From Lysobacter enzymogenes (GTDB lineage: Bacteria; Pseudomonadota; Gammaproteobacteria; Xanthomonadales; Xanthomonadaceae): a stretch of 64,000 nt of DNA. Both the position numbers and the translations under genes were made by a program. Location of the stretch: assembly GCF_017355525.1 (NCBI RefSeq), contig NZ_CP067395.1, positions 1 to 64,000 on the forward strand. The letters run 5' to 3'. Positions 25,523 through 32,997 of this stretch are shown piece by piece. Within the stretch, counting starts at the first letter, position 1; each line of letters opens with the position of its first letter. A model generated the notes under the pieces. It did not search any database. It saw only the letters and a list, made by a program, of their open reading frames with translations, and was not told the origin of the DNA.

Positions 25523-25756
25523 ATGAGTGAACTCAGAAGCTACTTGGCTAGCCTCGATCCTGCCGAAAAGGCCGCCTTCGCCCTGAGGGCTGGGACCACG
25601 TTGGGCTACCTGCGCAAGGCTCTTAGCACTGGCCAGCGCTTTGGCGGCGCGCTTGCGCGGCGGCTCGACGAGGAGAGCGCCGGAGAAGTCTCCCGCCACG
25701 ACCTGCGCCCCGACATTTTCGGCCCCACCCCCACGGAGACCAGCGATGGGCGGTGA
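25523..25756 (+). CDS. Cro-like / YdaS-family DNA-binding protein
   Basis: This 77-residue helix-turn-helix protein is of the YdaS type: short helix, FALRAGTTLGYLRKALS recognition region, ALARRLDEESAGEVSRHDLRPDIF, the L-R-P-D-x-F end being characteristic. It is divergent from the CI-like repressor and should act as Cro, repressing the lysogeny promoter after induction. ATG 25523 is chosen over an upstream TTG that lies in the operator. Confidence 0.82.
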   Translation: MSELRSYLASLDPAEKAAFALRAGTTLGYLRKALSTGQRFGGALARRLDEESAGEVSRHDLRPDIFGPTPTETSDGR

Positions 25757-25761
25757 CACCT

Positions 25762-26034
25762 TCACTCGCCTGATAGGGCGAATCCAACAATTCCTTCCTT
25801 CTTGTCGTATTCGTTCACGACGAGCACCGCCGTGTGCGGAAAACAAAGGGAGAGATGAGTTTTTCCAGTACGTGTGTCTAGAGGACCGCGCACCGCTCGA
25901 AAGAAGTAGTGATGGCTCATATCGATCTCTGCGCAATCCAGGATCGGATTGCCAGCACTCAGGCCGTCGTGGTCCTTCGCAAGAAGGGACCTGCCGATGA
26001 ACGAGCTCGCATCCACAATCACGATGTACCGCAT
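25762..26034 (-). CDS. Hypothetical protein encoded antisense between cro-like and CII-like genes
   Basis: This 90-residue frame (MRYIVIVDASSFIGRSLLAK) has a textbook ribosome site (GGAGG, 5 bases before ATG 26034). The sequence looks globular with mixed strands and helices. It is opposite to the rightward early transcript, an unusual place for a gene. It may be a small immunity or anti-repressor gene, or a moron with its own promoter; no family is recognised. Confidence 0.5.
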   Translation of the reverse strand: MRYIVIVDASSFIGRSLLAKDHDGLSAGNPILDCAEIDMSHHYFFRAVRGPLDTRTGKTHLSLCFPHTAVLVVNEYDKKEGIVGFALSGE

Positions 26035-26168
26035 GGCTGCCTCCGTTTTCCGGGCCAATCGCCCGTGGGCAGCCTACCGCCACGTGGCCACGCCCAGCCG
26101 TGCGCAACGCCTCCAAAACCAACGCTGCCAACACCTCAACGCGCCTGCTAGCAAAACGATCTGACATC

Positions 26169-26197
26169 AAGCCTGTCCTTCGGGATGGGCTTTTTTT
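26169..26197 (+). terminator. Rho-independent terminator between cro-like and CII-like genes
   Basis: AAGCCTGTCC and GGATGGGCTT (two G-T pairs) close a TTCG loop, followed by seven T. It would stop rightward transcription after the cro-like gene unless antitermination occurs, resembling the tR1 position of lambda. Confidence 0.75.
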
Positions 26198-26213
26198 GTA
26201 CCCCCAGGAGCTT

Positions 26214-26256
26214 GTCCGACGCAGTCCGACTTACTCGGACGAGGTCGGAAACGGAC
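26214..26256. promoter_or_regulatory. Cluster of GTCCGAC direct and inverted repeats
   Basis: GTCCGAC occurs at 26214 and 26224, TCGGAC at 26235, GTCGG at 26244 and CGGAC at 26252, all just before the CII-like ATG (26262). GTCCGA-N5-TCGGAC is a perfect inverted repeat. It looks like a cooperative operator for a protein other than the CI-like repressor, possibly the CII-like or XRE protein. Confidence 0.5.
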
Positions 26257-26261
26257 GAACC

Positions 26262-26645
26262 ATGACCACGAACGACTCTTTCATTCCTGTCTTTGTTGAT
26301 GACCTGAACGACGCGATCCGAGCGACGGTGAACGCGCTCGGCGGCATGAAATCCATCGGCTCGGAGCTCAAGCCTGAGAAATCGGCGATGGATGCCGGCC
26401 GCTGGATGGCGGACTGCTTGAACCCGGAAAAGCGGGATCGGCTGACGCCGGACCAGCTGTCCTTTATCCGGCGCAAGGCGCGAGCCGCGGGTGTGCACAT
26501 CCTCGCGGCCTACGAGATGCACGAGGCGGGCTATCAGCCGCCTGTGGCGATCGAACCGGAGGACGAGCGGGCGAAGTTGCAGCGTCAGTTCATCGAACAA
26601 AGCAAGCGGATGGAACAGTTGTTTGCCCAACTTCAACGGATGTAG
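26262..26645 (+). CDS. CII-like phage regulatory protein
   Basis: This 127-residue protein begins MTTNDSFIPVFVDDLNDAIR and continues with a helix-turn-helix-like stretch (VNALGGMKSIGSELKPEKSAMDAGRWMADCLNP, RLTPDQLSFIRRKAR) and a helical oligomerisation tail (LQRQFIEQSKRMEQLFAQLQ). This matches CII-type activators of Burkholderia/Xanthomonas phages in layout. It follows the cro-like gene and a terminator, as cII does in lambda. Promoter targets are unknown. Confidence 0.65.
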   Translation: MTTNDSFIPVFVDDLNDAIRATVNALGGMKSIGSELKPEKSAMDAGRWMADCLNPEKRDRLTPDQLSFIRRKARAAGVHILAAYEMHEAGYQPPVAIEPEDERAKLQRQFIEQSKRMEQLFAQLQRM

Positions 26646-26653
26646 GGGTAGCG

Positions 26654-26959
26654 ATGAAAAAGCTCGATCCCACGCTTACCGGCCAGATCAAGGGCGACAC
26701 GCTTGGCGCTCGAATGCTGGCCTCTCGAACCAATGCGCGCATGACGCAGAAAGTCGCGGCCATGCGTATCGGCATATCCCCCGGCCAGCTCGGCCGAATC
26801 GAACGCGGCGCGGTCGGCATGGTCAACGACCCGCACACGCTCGTCTGGGCGTCGCGCGCCTATGGCGTTTCGGACGTGTGGCTGTACGCCGGCGCAACTG
26901 CCGGCGCGCATCTTGTGCCGGACTGGTACGAGGCGCCTGACATGGAGAAGGCGGCATGA
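26654..26959 (+). CDS. XRE-type helix-turn-helix protein
   Basis: This 101-residue protein has the helix-turn-helix LGARMLASRTNARMTQKVAAMRIGISPGQLGRIERG (about 17-52) and a short C-terminal part with WLYAG. It starts 8 bases after the CII-like gene and overlaps the next start, at the head of the rightward replication operon. Probable transcription factor; target unknown. Confidence 0.75.
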   Translation: MKKLDPTLTGQIKGDTLGARMLASRTNARMTQKVAAMRIGISPGQLGRIERGAVGMVNDPHTLVWASRAYGVSDVWLYAGATAGAHLVPDWYEAPDMEKAA

Positions 26960-27207
26960 ATGTGAAAGCTAGCGCTCTTTTGGAGCTGAATTACAACGAG
27001 TGCATCCGCGAGATCGAGCGAGCGAGAGACCTCGACGACATCAGCTATTCCACCCACGAGACCGCGATGGAGGCGATGCGACACACCCTGCGCCTGTGCG
27101 ATGCGGTCGAGCGGATGCTGGATGCGCGCAGCGGCGGTGCGCAAGAGCAAGCGGCTGCCGCCGACTTCGCTGAAGCAGCGTTGAGGCGGGCGAAGGAGGG
27201 GCGGTAA
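26956..27207 (+). CDS. Hypothetical phage protein, 83 residues
   Basis: Helical, acidic/Ala-rich protein beginning MNVKASALLELNYNECIREI; overlaps both neighbours (ATGA and TAATGA). No family is recognised. Confidence 0.55.
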   Translation: MNVKASALLELNYNECIREIERARDLDDISYSTHETAMEAMRHTLRLCDAVERMLDARSGGAQEQAAAADFAEAALRRAKEGR

Positions 27208-27617
27208 TGACTCCGGATCAAGCACGTCGCCTGCAAGGGCTAATCAATGTGCAAGCCGAAGCCGAGCGCGAGTATGTGCGAGCCAAGCTTCGTTATTCGT
27301 CAACAGGTCGCAAGGATGGCTGGTCGAAGCGCCTGAAGGATGCGCGAGCCGCGGTCAAGAGCTTCATCGCCGAGCTGGATGGCGAAACGATGGTCGCCCA
27401 GGCCCAGCAGGTTCGACACTCGCGGGATGCGGGCGCAAATGAAGAACGTCAAGCCAACGCCCACCTAATCGCCGCGGCGCCGGAGTTGTATGCGGCGCTG
27501 GCGTGGTACGTCGAGAACGACGATACGAACGAAGAGCCTGAAAACGGCTTTTGGCTGGATGGGCGTGACCGCGCCAAAGCCGCCCTCGCCAAAGCCCGGG
27601 GTCAGGCCAATGGCTAA
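27207..27617 (+). CDS. Hypothetical phage protein, 136 residues
   Basis: The N-terminal helices are basic. The C-terminal half carries the motif ANAHLIAAAPELYAALAWYVE, a common tail found on many unrelated phage early proteins. Function unknown. Confidence 0.6.
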   Translation: MTPDQARRLQGLINVQAEAEREYVRAKLRYSSTGRKDGWSKRLKDARAAVKSFIAELDGETMVAQAQQVRHSRDAGANEERQANAHLIAAAPELYAALAWYVENDDTNEEPENGFWLDGRDRAKAALAKARGQANG

Positions 27618-27831
27618 GAAGCTCCTCGCCCTCCAAATCCAGGGCCAAAGCCACCCCTGGCACTTCGAGTTCTACGGCGATCCATCGCACATCTCAGACT
27701 GGCGCGCTGACGGCCTGGTCGTCGAGGAGGTCGAGAACACCGTGCCTGAGTCGCTGCCGGGCTTCATCCCCTCGCGACTGTGGGCCTTCGCGCAGGACAT
27801 CTTCAACTTCCGCAGTCCGTGGAGCCCCTAA
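27610..27831 (+). CDS. Small hypothetical phage protein, 73 residues
   Basis: MAKKLLALQIQGQSHPWHFE; overlaps the previous gene by 8 bases and the next by one. Rich in aromatic residues and strands. No family is recognised. Confidence 0.5.
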   Translation: MAKKLLALQIQGQSHPWHFEFYGDPSHISDWRADGLVVEEVENTVPESLPGFIPSRLWAFAQDIFNFRSPWSP

Positions 27832-28118
27832 TGGCTAAGTTCTTCGTAGGCCAGCGAATCAAGAAGACACGCGGCGTCGCGGGCATCGGCGTAACCGGTC
27901 GGTTGATTTCTTTCAATGCCAGCGAAGACTACGACGCCACTGCAGAGCTCGACAGCGGTGTCACCAACCAGTCAGGAGAGCCCATCCCGCCGGGGCATGA
28001 GGTGTGGATCCACCTTGAGCAGTGGGAGCCCATCATCCCCGAGGGCGCACAGCCTGGCGAGTGCAGCTTTCAAGAACTGATGGACCACCTGCGCTCCACG
28101 ACTCCCGAGTCCGCATGA
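27831..28118 (+). CDS. Hypothetical phage protein, 95 residues
   Basis: MAKFFVGQRIKKTRGVAGIG: strand-rich, SH3/KOW-like start, then an acidic helix. ATG overlaps the previous stop (TAATG). Function unknown. Confidence 0.5.
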   Translation: MAKFFVGQRIKKTRGVAGIGVTGRLISFNASEDYDATAELDSGVTNQSGEPIPPGHEVWIHLEQWEPIIPEGAQPGECSFQELMDHLRSTTPESA

Positions 28119-28327
28119 CCCTCCACGCCGGCATCTGCAAAGCCACCGGCAAGCGCATCTACAAGCGCTATCAAGACGCGGCCAAAGTTGTCGGTCGTGC
28201 TGCGCACAGCACCAACGCGCTCGTCCCCGTCTCGTTCTACCGCTGCAAACACTGCAATCGCTGGCATCTGACCAGCATGACCCAGCTTGAGTACCAAGTG
28301 CGCCGAATCGTCCAGGAGGCTGCGTGA
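28115..28327 (+). CDS. Small zinc-ribbon-like phage protein, 70 residues
   Basis: The sequence contains C...KRIYKRYQDAAKV and FYRCKHCNRWHLTS, the latter a CxxC-W-H finger. Such small proteins precede replication genes in many phages. It overlaps the primase-helicase GTG. Confidence 0.6.
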   Translation: MTLHAGICKATGKRIYKRYQDAAKVVGRAAHSTNALVPVSFYRCKHCNRWHLTSMTQLEYQVRRIVQEAA

Positions 28328-30192
28328 GTTCAGCAGAGAAATTGCGGCAGCCAGACCTTAAGGAAGCCGAGCGCTTCCTGACACTGCTCGATGAGGAGGC
28401 CGACGGCTTCTGCTTTCGTGTGTTCGATGACTTGGAAGGCCGCAAGGATCCCAAGCGCGCCCGTAAGCTCAACGGTGAGCTGTCCGCCCTCGGCAGCATC
28501 CTTGCGCGCTCCAACACCGATGACTGCGGCGTGTTCGTGGCCATCAACCACGGCGGGCAGGACGCCGCGCACATCAAGCGCGTGCGCGCGATCTGGGCGG
28601 ACACCGACGGCGCGCCGCTTGCGCCGCTACTCAACTGCGGCTTGGAGCCGCACCTGGTCGTGCAGACCAGCCCGAACAAGTACCACGTGTACTGGCTTGT
28701 CGACGGGCTGCCACTCGATCAGTTCGCCGACATCCAGCGCGCGATCGCTGCTCGCTTCGGTACTGACCCCAGCGTCAACGACCTGCCGCGGGTCATGCGC
28801 CTGCCGGGATTTTGGCACTGCAAGGGCGAGCCGTTTCAGGTGTGCATCGTGCAAGCGTCTGAGGCGCAGCCCTACAGCGCCGCTCAAGCGCTGGAGCACT
28901 TCCCGCCGGCAGCCACCCCCGAGCCCGCCCCGAGTAGCCCAACACTCGGCAACGTCGTCGAGATCAACCGCCACGCGTCCATCCTCAAAGAGACGAGGTT
29001 CCTGGCCCAAGACGTCGCCCAGGGCCACCTGACCTATGACGAAGCCCTGCGCACGATGCGCGACCGCGTGGCTCAGGGGCGCTACAGCCGCGTCATCCCC
29101 GACGACGAGATCGTGCGCGCGCTCGACGGTGCCATCCGCAAGGCAGACCGGCCTGCGACGCCTACGAAGCCTCAGGACCCGTATTGGGGCTTCCGTTTCG
29201 CAAACGACATGGTGGCGAACCTTGGCCCTACGCGGTGGCTGGTGCAGAAGCTGATCCCCGAGGACTGCACCGGCGTGCTGTACGGCCCATCAGGCTCGCT
29301 TAAGAGCTTCGTCTTCATCGATGTCGCCCTCAGCATCGCCACCGGCCGGGACTGGCAGGGCAAGCCCACCAAGGCCCGCACAGTGTTCTATCTGGCCGGC
29401 GAGGGCGAGCAGGGGTTCGCCAAGCGCGTTGCCGCATGGTGCGCGCACAACGCTACACCAGCGCCCAGCACGTTCGCCTTCCGCCAGATCCCGCGGCTGC
29501 AGGATGCCGATGACCTTGAGCGCCTGGTGGATACGATCCGCGCGATCGAGGCTGAGCGGGGGCAGGCGGGACTGATCGTGATCGACACCCTGTTCACCGC
29601 CCTCGACGGCGGCGACGAGAACAGCGGCAAGGACATGGGCCAGATGATCGCGGCCATGAAGCGGTTGCGCCTGGAGTTCGGGGCCGCGTGCTTTGCCGTG
29701 CACCACACCGGCAAAGTGGGCGAGACCGCCCGGGGGCATTCAAGCCTGCCCTCCGGCATGGACGTGATGATCTACGCCAAGCCCGGCCCGACGCCGCTCA
29801 CCGTCGAGATCACCAACCCCAAGCAAAAGGACGGCGCTGAGCACCCGTCGATGCTCCTGCAGGCGCTTACGCATGAGCTCCCGATCATAGGCGAGGACGG
29901 GCAGAGGGAAACAAGCCTGGTGCTGTCCAACCCGGCGGCCGCGGTCCTCGACGCCTACAAGGTGAAGACGAAGTTGACGGAGGAGGCGGTAGTCAAAGCG
30001 TCGGCTTCTGCGGATGCACGGGATCAGGCTGAAGACCGGATCAAGAAACACGCTCTGGACCGCATGGGTGAGGGCGTTGACCTGAGAACACTAGAGCGTG
30101 AGGTCGAGCTCCTCGCACAAAGCTTGGGCTTCCCAAACCTTGCCCGAGGGCGCTCAACCTTATCCACCTGGAAGCGCGAGGCGGGCTTGTGA
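28324..30192 (+). CDS. Primase-helicase replication protein (RepB-primase/RepA-helicase type)
   Basis: This 622-residue two-domain protein has an archaeo-eukaryotic-type primase core in the N-terminal half: Asp93/Asp95 in IWADTDG, HVYW, then NDLPRVMRLPGFWHCKG. The C-terminal half has a RecA/RepA-type hexameric helicase with Walker A YGPSGSLKS (about 320-328), LIVIDTLF (Walker B) and CFAVHHTGK. It should prime and unwind phage DNA. GTG 28324 overlaps the previous stop. The candidate origin lies directly after its stop codon, a common placement for initiator-type genes. Confidence 0.85.
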   Translation: MSSAEKLRQPDLKEAERFLTLLDEEADGFCFRVFDDLEGRKDPKRARKLNGELSALGSILARSNTDDCGVFVAINHGGQDAAHIKRVRAIWADTDGAPLAPLLNCGLEPHLVVQTSPNKYHVYWLVDGLPLDQFADIQRAIAARFGTDPSVNDLPRVMRLPGFWHCKGEPFQVCIVQASEAQPYSAAQALEHFPPAATPEPAPSSPTLGNVVEINRHASILKETRFLAQDVAQGHLTYDEALRTMRDRVAQGRYSRVIPDDEIVRALDGAIRKADRPATPTKPQDPYWGFRFANDMVANLGPTRWLVQKLIPEDCTGVLYGPSGSLKSFVFIDVALSIATGRDWQGKPTKARTVFYLAGEGEQGFAKRVAAWCAHNATPAPSTFAFRQIPRLQDADDLERLVDTIRAIEAERGQAGLIVIDTLFTALDGGDENSGKDMGQMIAAMKRLRLEFGAACFAVHHTGKVGETARGHSSLPSGMDVMIYAKPGPTPLTVEITNPKQKDGAEHPSMLLQALTHELPIIGEDGQRETSLVLSNPAAAVLDAYKVKTKLTEEAVVKASASADARDQAEDRIKKHALDRMGEGVDLRTLEREVELLAQSLGFPNLARGRSTLSTWKREAGL

Positions 30193-30206
30193 CCCCCTAT
30201 TCAGGC

Positions 30207-30414
30207 TGTGGATAAGTGCCCCCCCCCTTTTCTGTGGATAAGTGGCGATTGGACAAACTTAAAGTTGATTCTTAGGAGTGCGTCAAATGGTTGATTTTAA
30301 AGGCGTCCAGTTTGTCCAGTTTGTCCAAAACACCATTTTTGGACAGTTTGGACAGCCCTTGTCCAGTCTGTCCAGTTTGTCCAGCTCCCCTATAAGGGGA
30401 GCGGACTTTGGACA
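30207..30414. other. Candidate replication origin: DnaA boxes and 9-bp iterons
   Basis: Two perfect DnaA boxes TGTGGATAA lie at 30207 and 30233. TGTCCA/TGGACA units follow at 30250, 30304 (as CGTCCA), 30313, 30322, 30340, 30349, 30360, 30369, 30378 and 30409. Within clusters the step is exactly 9 bp (consensus TGTCCAGTT); the middle pair (30340, 30349) is inverted, giving a symmetric array. The gene-free region follows the primase-helicase gene, as expected for an origin bound by that protein or an unseen initiator. Confidence 0.65.
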
Positions 30415-30453
30415 GCTGAGACGGGCCTCGCTTTGGACGCGCTGGACGGCCCA

Positions 30454-30846
30454 ATGAAGACCCCACCTGAACAGGCAGAGGCCGAGATGCTGATGCGAGC
30501 GATCCGCGGGGCGGAGCACATCCACCCCGAGCTACGCCTGCTGCATGCGATCCCCAACGGCGGCCTGCGCTCGCGCAAGACCGCGGCCGACCTCAAAGCC
30601 GGCGGCGTCAAGGCGGGCGTGCCGGACTACTGCCTGCCCGTGCCGCGCGGTGCCCACCACGGGCTGTACATCGAGCTCAAGCGGCTCCGCGACGGACGCC
30701 TATCGCCCGAGCAGGCCTGGTGGCTAGCCTCGCTCGAAGAGCAGGGCTACCGCGCGATCGTCTGCCGCGGATGGCAAGAGGCCTTCGCGGCCATCAAGGA
30801 CTACCTGGCACTGGATGCCGTCAACGAACTGGAGCAAGCGGCATGA
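30454..30846 (+). CDS. VRR-NUC domain nuclease
   Basis: This 130-residue protein is essentially one VRR-NUC domain: IPNGG (about 36-40), LKAGGVKAGVPDYCLP, LYIELKR (catalytic Glu/Lys) and WQEAFAAIK. Such phage nucleases cut branched DNA or act as Holliday-junction resolvases in replication and packaging. ATG 30454 is chosen; an upstream in-frame TTG falls in the origin region. It opens the genes right of the origin. Confidence 0.85.
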   Translation: MKTPPEQAEAEMLMRAIRGAEHIHPELRLLHAIPNGGLRSRKTAADLKAGGVKAGVPDYCLPVPRGAHHGLYIELKRLRDGRLSPEQAWWLASLEEQGYRAIVCRGWQEAFAAIKDYLALDAVNELEQAA

Positions 30847-31004
30847 ACGAGTGGGCAGTGGTGATTGCGCTGGCTGCAGTGGTCGGCGGCGCATGGCTGA
30901 CGCGGTGGATGTATCAGGCAGGCTTTCGGGCTGGGTGCATCTACGTAGCCGCGAAGGTGCAGGGCTGGATCGACGAGGCGCCGAAGGGAGGGGAGGGCGA
31001 ATGA
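30843..31004 (+). CDS. 53-residue membrane protein
   Basis: MNEWAVVIALAAVVGGAWLT is one N-terminal membrane helix, followed by a short cytoplasmic tail. Overlaps both neighbours (ATGA). Function unknown. Confidence 0.6.
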   Translation: MNEWAVVIALAAVVGGAWLTRWMYQAGFRAGCIYVAAKVQGWIDEAPKGGEGE

Positions 31005-31480
31005 CGCAGACCTTCGAGCGTGGCTCACGGCCGAGCTTCCGCGAGCGCGTCTATGCGCTGGCCGGCCATTCGACCTGGCGTGAGCCAGCGCAGGGCTCAA
31101 GCGCTCAGCGGCCCATCCCGACCGATCACCTGATCGCAGCGGCACTGGCGTTCGGGCGCGACGGCAAGGACGACATCGGGCCGGACATCGCGTTCGACAT
31201 GGCGACGGGGAGAATGGGGCATCACCAGCGTGTCTGTGCGGCGCTGGGAGCCGCCCTGGCGGGCGCGCGCTCACGCGTGGTAGCGCGCAATCGCCCGTAC
31301 ATCGCGGTCGCCGCATGGGCGGGCTACTGCGCCGTGCTGGGGCAGGGCGTGCCGCCTAGACCGGATGGGTGCAACGAGCAGGACTGGGGTGATTTGGTGG
31401 CTGCCGCGGCGCTATCCTTGGAGCGGATGGCCGAGGACGCGCTGGCGCGGGCTGGGCGGAATGCGAGGAGGGCGGCGTGA
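31001..31480 (+). CDS. Hypothetical phage protein, 159 residues
   Basis: Begins MTQTFERGSRPSFRERVYAL and is mostly helical with several basic patches (LAGARSRVVARNRPY). Its place after the replication genes and before the lysis/head operon is where antiterminators or late activators lie, but no diagnostic motif is visible. Function not assigned. Confidence 0.55.
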   Translation: MTQTFERGSRPSFRERVYALAGHSTWREPAQGSSAQRPIPTDHLIAAALAFGRDGKDDIGPDIAFDMATGRMGHHQRVCAALGAALAGARSRVVARNRPYIAVAAWAGYCAVLGQGVPPRPDGCNEQDWGDLVAAAALSLERMAEDALARAGRNARRAA

Positions 31481-31668
31481 TGGATAAGAGGATCGATGCG
31501 ACGCTGATGGTCACCAAGTCTGGCGCGTGCTGGTACGACCCGCACTGGATGGCAGTGCAGGGAATCGAAGACCCATCGCCGAGCTACCACGTGGTCGAGA
31601 TCAGGGACGCGACTGGCGAAATCCCGCCGGCGTTTGCGTTTGTGCTGCCGGATAGGAGCGGCGCGTGA
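31480..31668 (+). CDS. Small hypothetical phage protein, 62 residues
   Basis: MDKRIDATLMVTKSGACWYD; ATG 31480 has AGGAGG upstream, and a GTG lies immediately before it in frame. No family is recognised. Confidence 0.5.
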   Translation: MDKRIDATLMVTKSGACWYDPHWMAVQGIEDPSPSYHVVEIRDATGEIPPAFAFVLPDRSGA

Positions 31669-32072
31669 TGGGCGAGTACAACCGTTGGGATGGTCCAGAC
31701 GAGTCTGATCCCGCGTGGTCTGTTGTCGATCGCCACTTTGACGACGATCTGTTTACGATGTGTCGCGCGGATGATTACGTAGCCATCTATCGCGAGATGC
31801 AGAGGCGAATGGGTGACGGCTGGCAGCCAATCGAGACTGCGCCGAAGGATGGCACCTGGGTGCTGCTCTGCGGCGGAGAGGCCGATGAGGCCTACTGCGA
31901 GCAAACCAATCGCCCCGTGACTGCTCACTGGGTTGCTCCAGATCCTGAGTATCCAGAGCTTGTTGCGTACCCGCATGCCAACTTTTGGGGCGTGGCGTTT
32001 TGGGATGGCTCTTGGTATACGCAGTACGTCGGGGCGACTCACTGGTGTCCGATCAATCCTCCCCAGGCTTGA
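31668..32072 (+). CDS. DUF551-like hypothetical protein, 134 residues
   Basis: Contains GWQPIETAPKDGTWVLLCGG and THWCPINPP, the two ends of the DUF551 signature; the N-terminal half is an acidic extension. Second DUF551 gene of the phage. The last codon and stop lie in a repeated 38-bp motif (32066-32103). Confidence 0.7.
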   Translation: MGEYNRWDGPDESDPAWSVVDRHFDDDLFTMCRADDYVAIYREMQRRMGDGWQPIETAPKDGTWVLLCGGEADEAYCEQTNRPVTAHWVAPDPEYPELVAYPHANFWGVAFWDGSWYTQYVGATHWCPINPPQA

Positions 32073-32103
32073 CTCCACGTTTCAGCGTGTAACCCTATCC
32101 CAG
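32066..32103 (+). repeat. Copy 1 of a ~38-bp repeated stop-codon/regulatory motif
   Basis: GGCTTGAC(T/C)CCACG(T/A)TT(C/T)AGCGTGT then (A/C)A(C/A)CCTA(T/A)CCCA is shared with 40235-40271. In both, TTGA contains the stop of the preceding gene and CACG-N6-CGTG can form a small stem. TTGAC could serve as a -35 element. Likely a shared regulatory site for late genes; see findings. Confidence 0.6.
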
Positions 32104-32115
32104 ACTGGATAACTG

Positions 32116-32141
32116 CGCCCCACCTTGAGCGGGGCGTTTTT
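32116..32141 (+). terminator. Rho-independent terminator
   Basis: CGCCCC (32116-32121) pairs with GGGGCG (32131-32136) around a 9-base loop and is followed by five T. It separates the replication block from the next operon. The rest of the 240-bp gap to 32313 shows no gene I can support. Confidence 0.75.
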
Positions 32142-32312
32142 GTTTCTACGCCGGCAGCAGCCCAACCCGGCTGACTCTGCTCGCCCCCAGGGCGACGCCG
32201 GCACCTATCGATTCACGTTGCGATTCATCTGGACCGCGAAAGCGAGCCGGAGCAATGACTTGCACGCGAAAGATCTATTCACGGCCAAGGGCCGAAGCCC
32301 AAGGGGCACACG

Positions 32313-32555
32313 ATGACTCAGACCAAGACCGGCAGCCTCGCTGAGGCTGGCGCGAATATCGCTGTGGGGTTCGCCATCAACTGGACGGCGAACATGCTGG
32401 TGCTTCCGCTGTTTGGCTTCACCGGGCTGACGGCAGGAAAGGCCTTTGGCATCGGCCTGGTCTTCACCGTCATCAGCCTTGTGCGTAGCTACATCCTGCG
32501 GCGTTGGTTCAACGGGCTGAAGTTCGGGAACGCGGAGGCGTCGCATGGCCGGTGA
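32313..32555 (+). CDS. DUF7220-like membrane protein, 80 residues
   Basis: Two membrane helices (FAINWTANMLVLPLFGF and GKAFGIGLVFTVISLVRSYI) and the ending LRRWFNGL match a small membrane family common in phages of Proteobacteria. Function unknown. It overlaps the next gene by 11 bases. Confidence 0.75.
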   Translation: MTQTKTGSLAEAGANIAVGFAINWTANMLVLPLFGFTGLTAGKAFGIGLVFTVISLVRSYILRRWFNGLKFGNAEASHGR

Positions 32556-32997
32556 CCGCCACAACGCAGGCAAGCCCAAGCTATCCCTGGTGTTGGAAGC
32601 GCGCCATGCCCTCGCGGGCGCGGCTCGCGTTCTGGAGTTCGGCGCGACCAAGTACAGCAGGGCGAATTGGCGCAAGGGCCTCAAGCATACCGAGGTTGCC
32701 GACTGCCTGAGTCGCCATCTTGCGGCGTATCTCGCCGGCGAGGACCGCGACGAGGAGTCGGGAGAGCTGCACATCGATCACGTGTTGGTGAACGCGCTGT
32801 TCCTTGCTGAGGTTGCGCGCACGCATCCTGGCCTAGACGACCGCGGCATCACCGCGGCCAAGGCGATCGACAGCGTGAGCATGGATCCGCCGGCTCTTGG
32901 GCCGAGCCTGTACTTTCCGGGCTCATGGCCGGAAGGCCTCAAGGTTGGCAAGCTGATCGGGGCGCCCGCCGTTACTAGCATGGAGCTCCGCGACTAA
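32545..32997 (+). CDS. dATP/dGTP diphosphohydrolase-like protein
   Basis: This 150-residue protein shows KPKLSLVLEARHALAGAARVLEFGATKYSRANWRKG ... RHLAAYLAGEDRDEESGELHIDHV, the pattern of the phage dATP/dGTP diphosphohydrolase N-terminal family (MazG-like all-alpha NTP pyrophosphatases, with E/D metal ligands). It probably trims the deoxynucleotide pool or clears modified nucleotides. The C-terminal 50 residues are unrelated. Substrate is not provable from sequence. Confidence 0.7.
   Translation: MAGDRHNAGKPKLSLVLEARHALAGAARVLEFGATKYSRANWRKGLKHTEVADCLSRHLAAYLAGEDRDEESGELHIDHVLVNALFLAEVARTHPGLDDRGITAAKAIDSVSMDPPALGPSLYFPGSWPEGLKVGKLIGAPAVTSMELRD

Noticed and set aside
30304..30414. Repeat array considered as CRISPR
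   Set aside because: Units are 9 bp, partly inverted, and have no unique spacers.
30272..30466. Minus-strand frame with LDKLDKLD and QTGQTGQ repeats
   Set aside because: The peptide repeats come from the 9-bp DNA iterons (a multiple of three); no start signal and the region behaves as a non-coding origin.
32125..32316. Plus-strand 63-codon frame after the 32116 terminator
   Set aside because: It begins inside the terminator hairpin, lacks a ribosome site and ends over the start of the next real gene.
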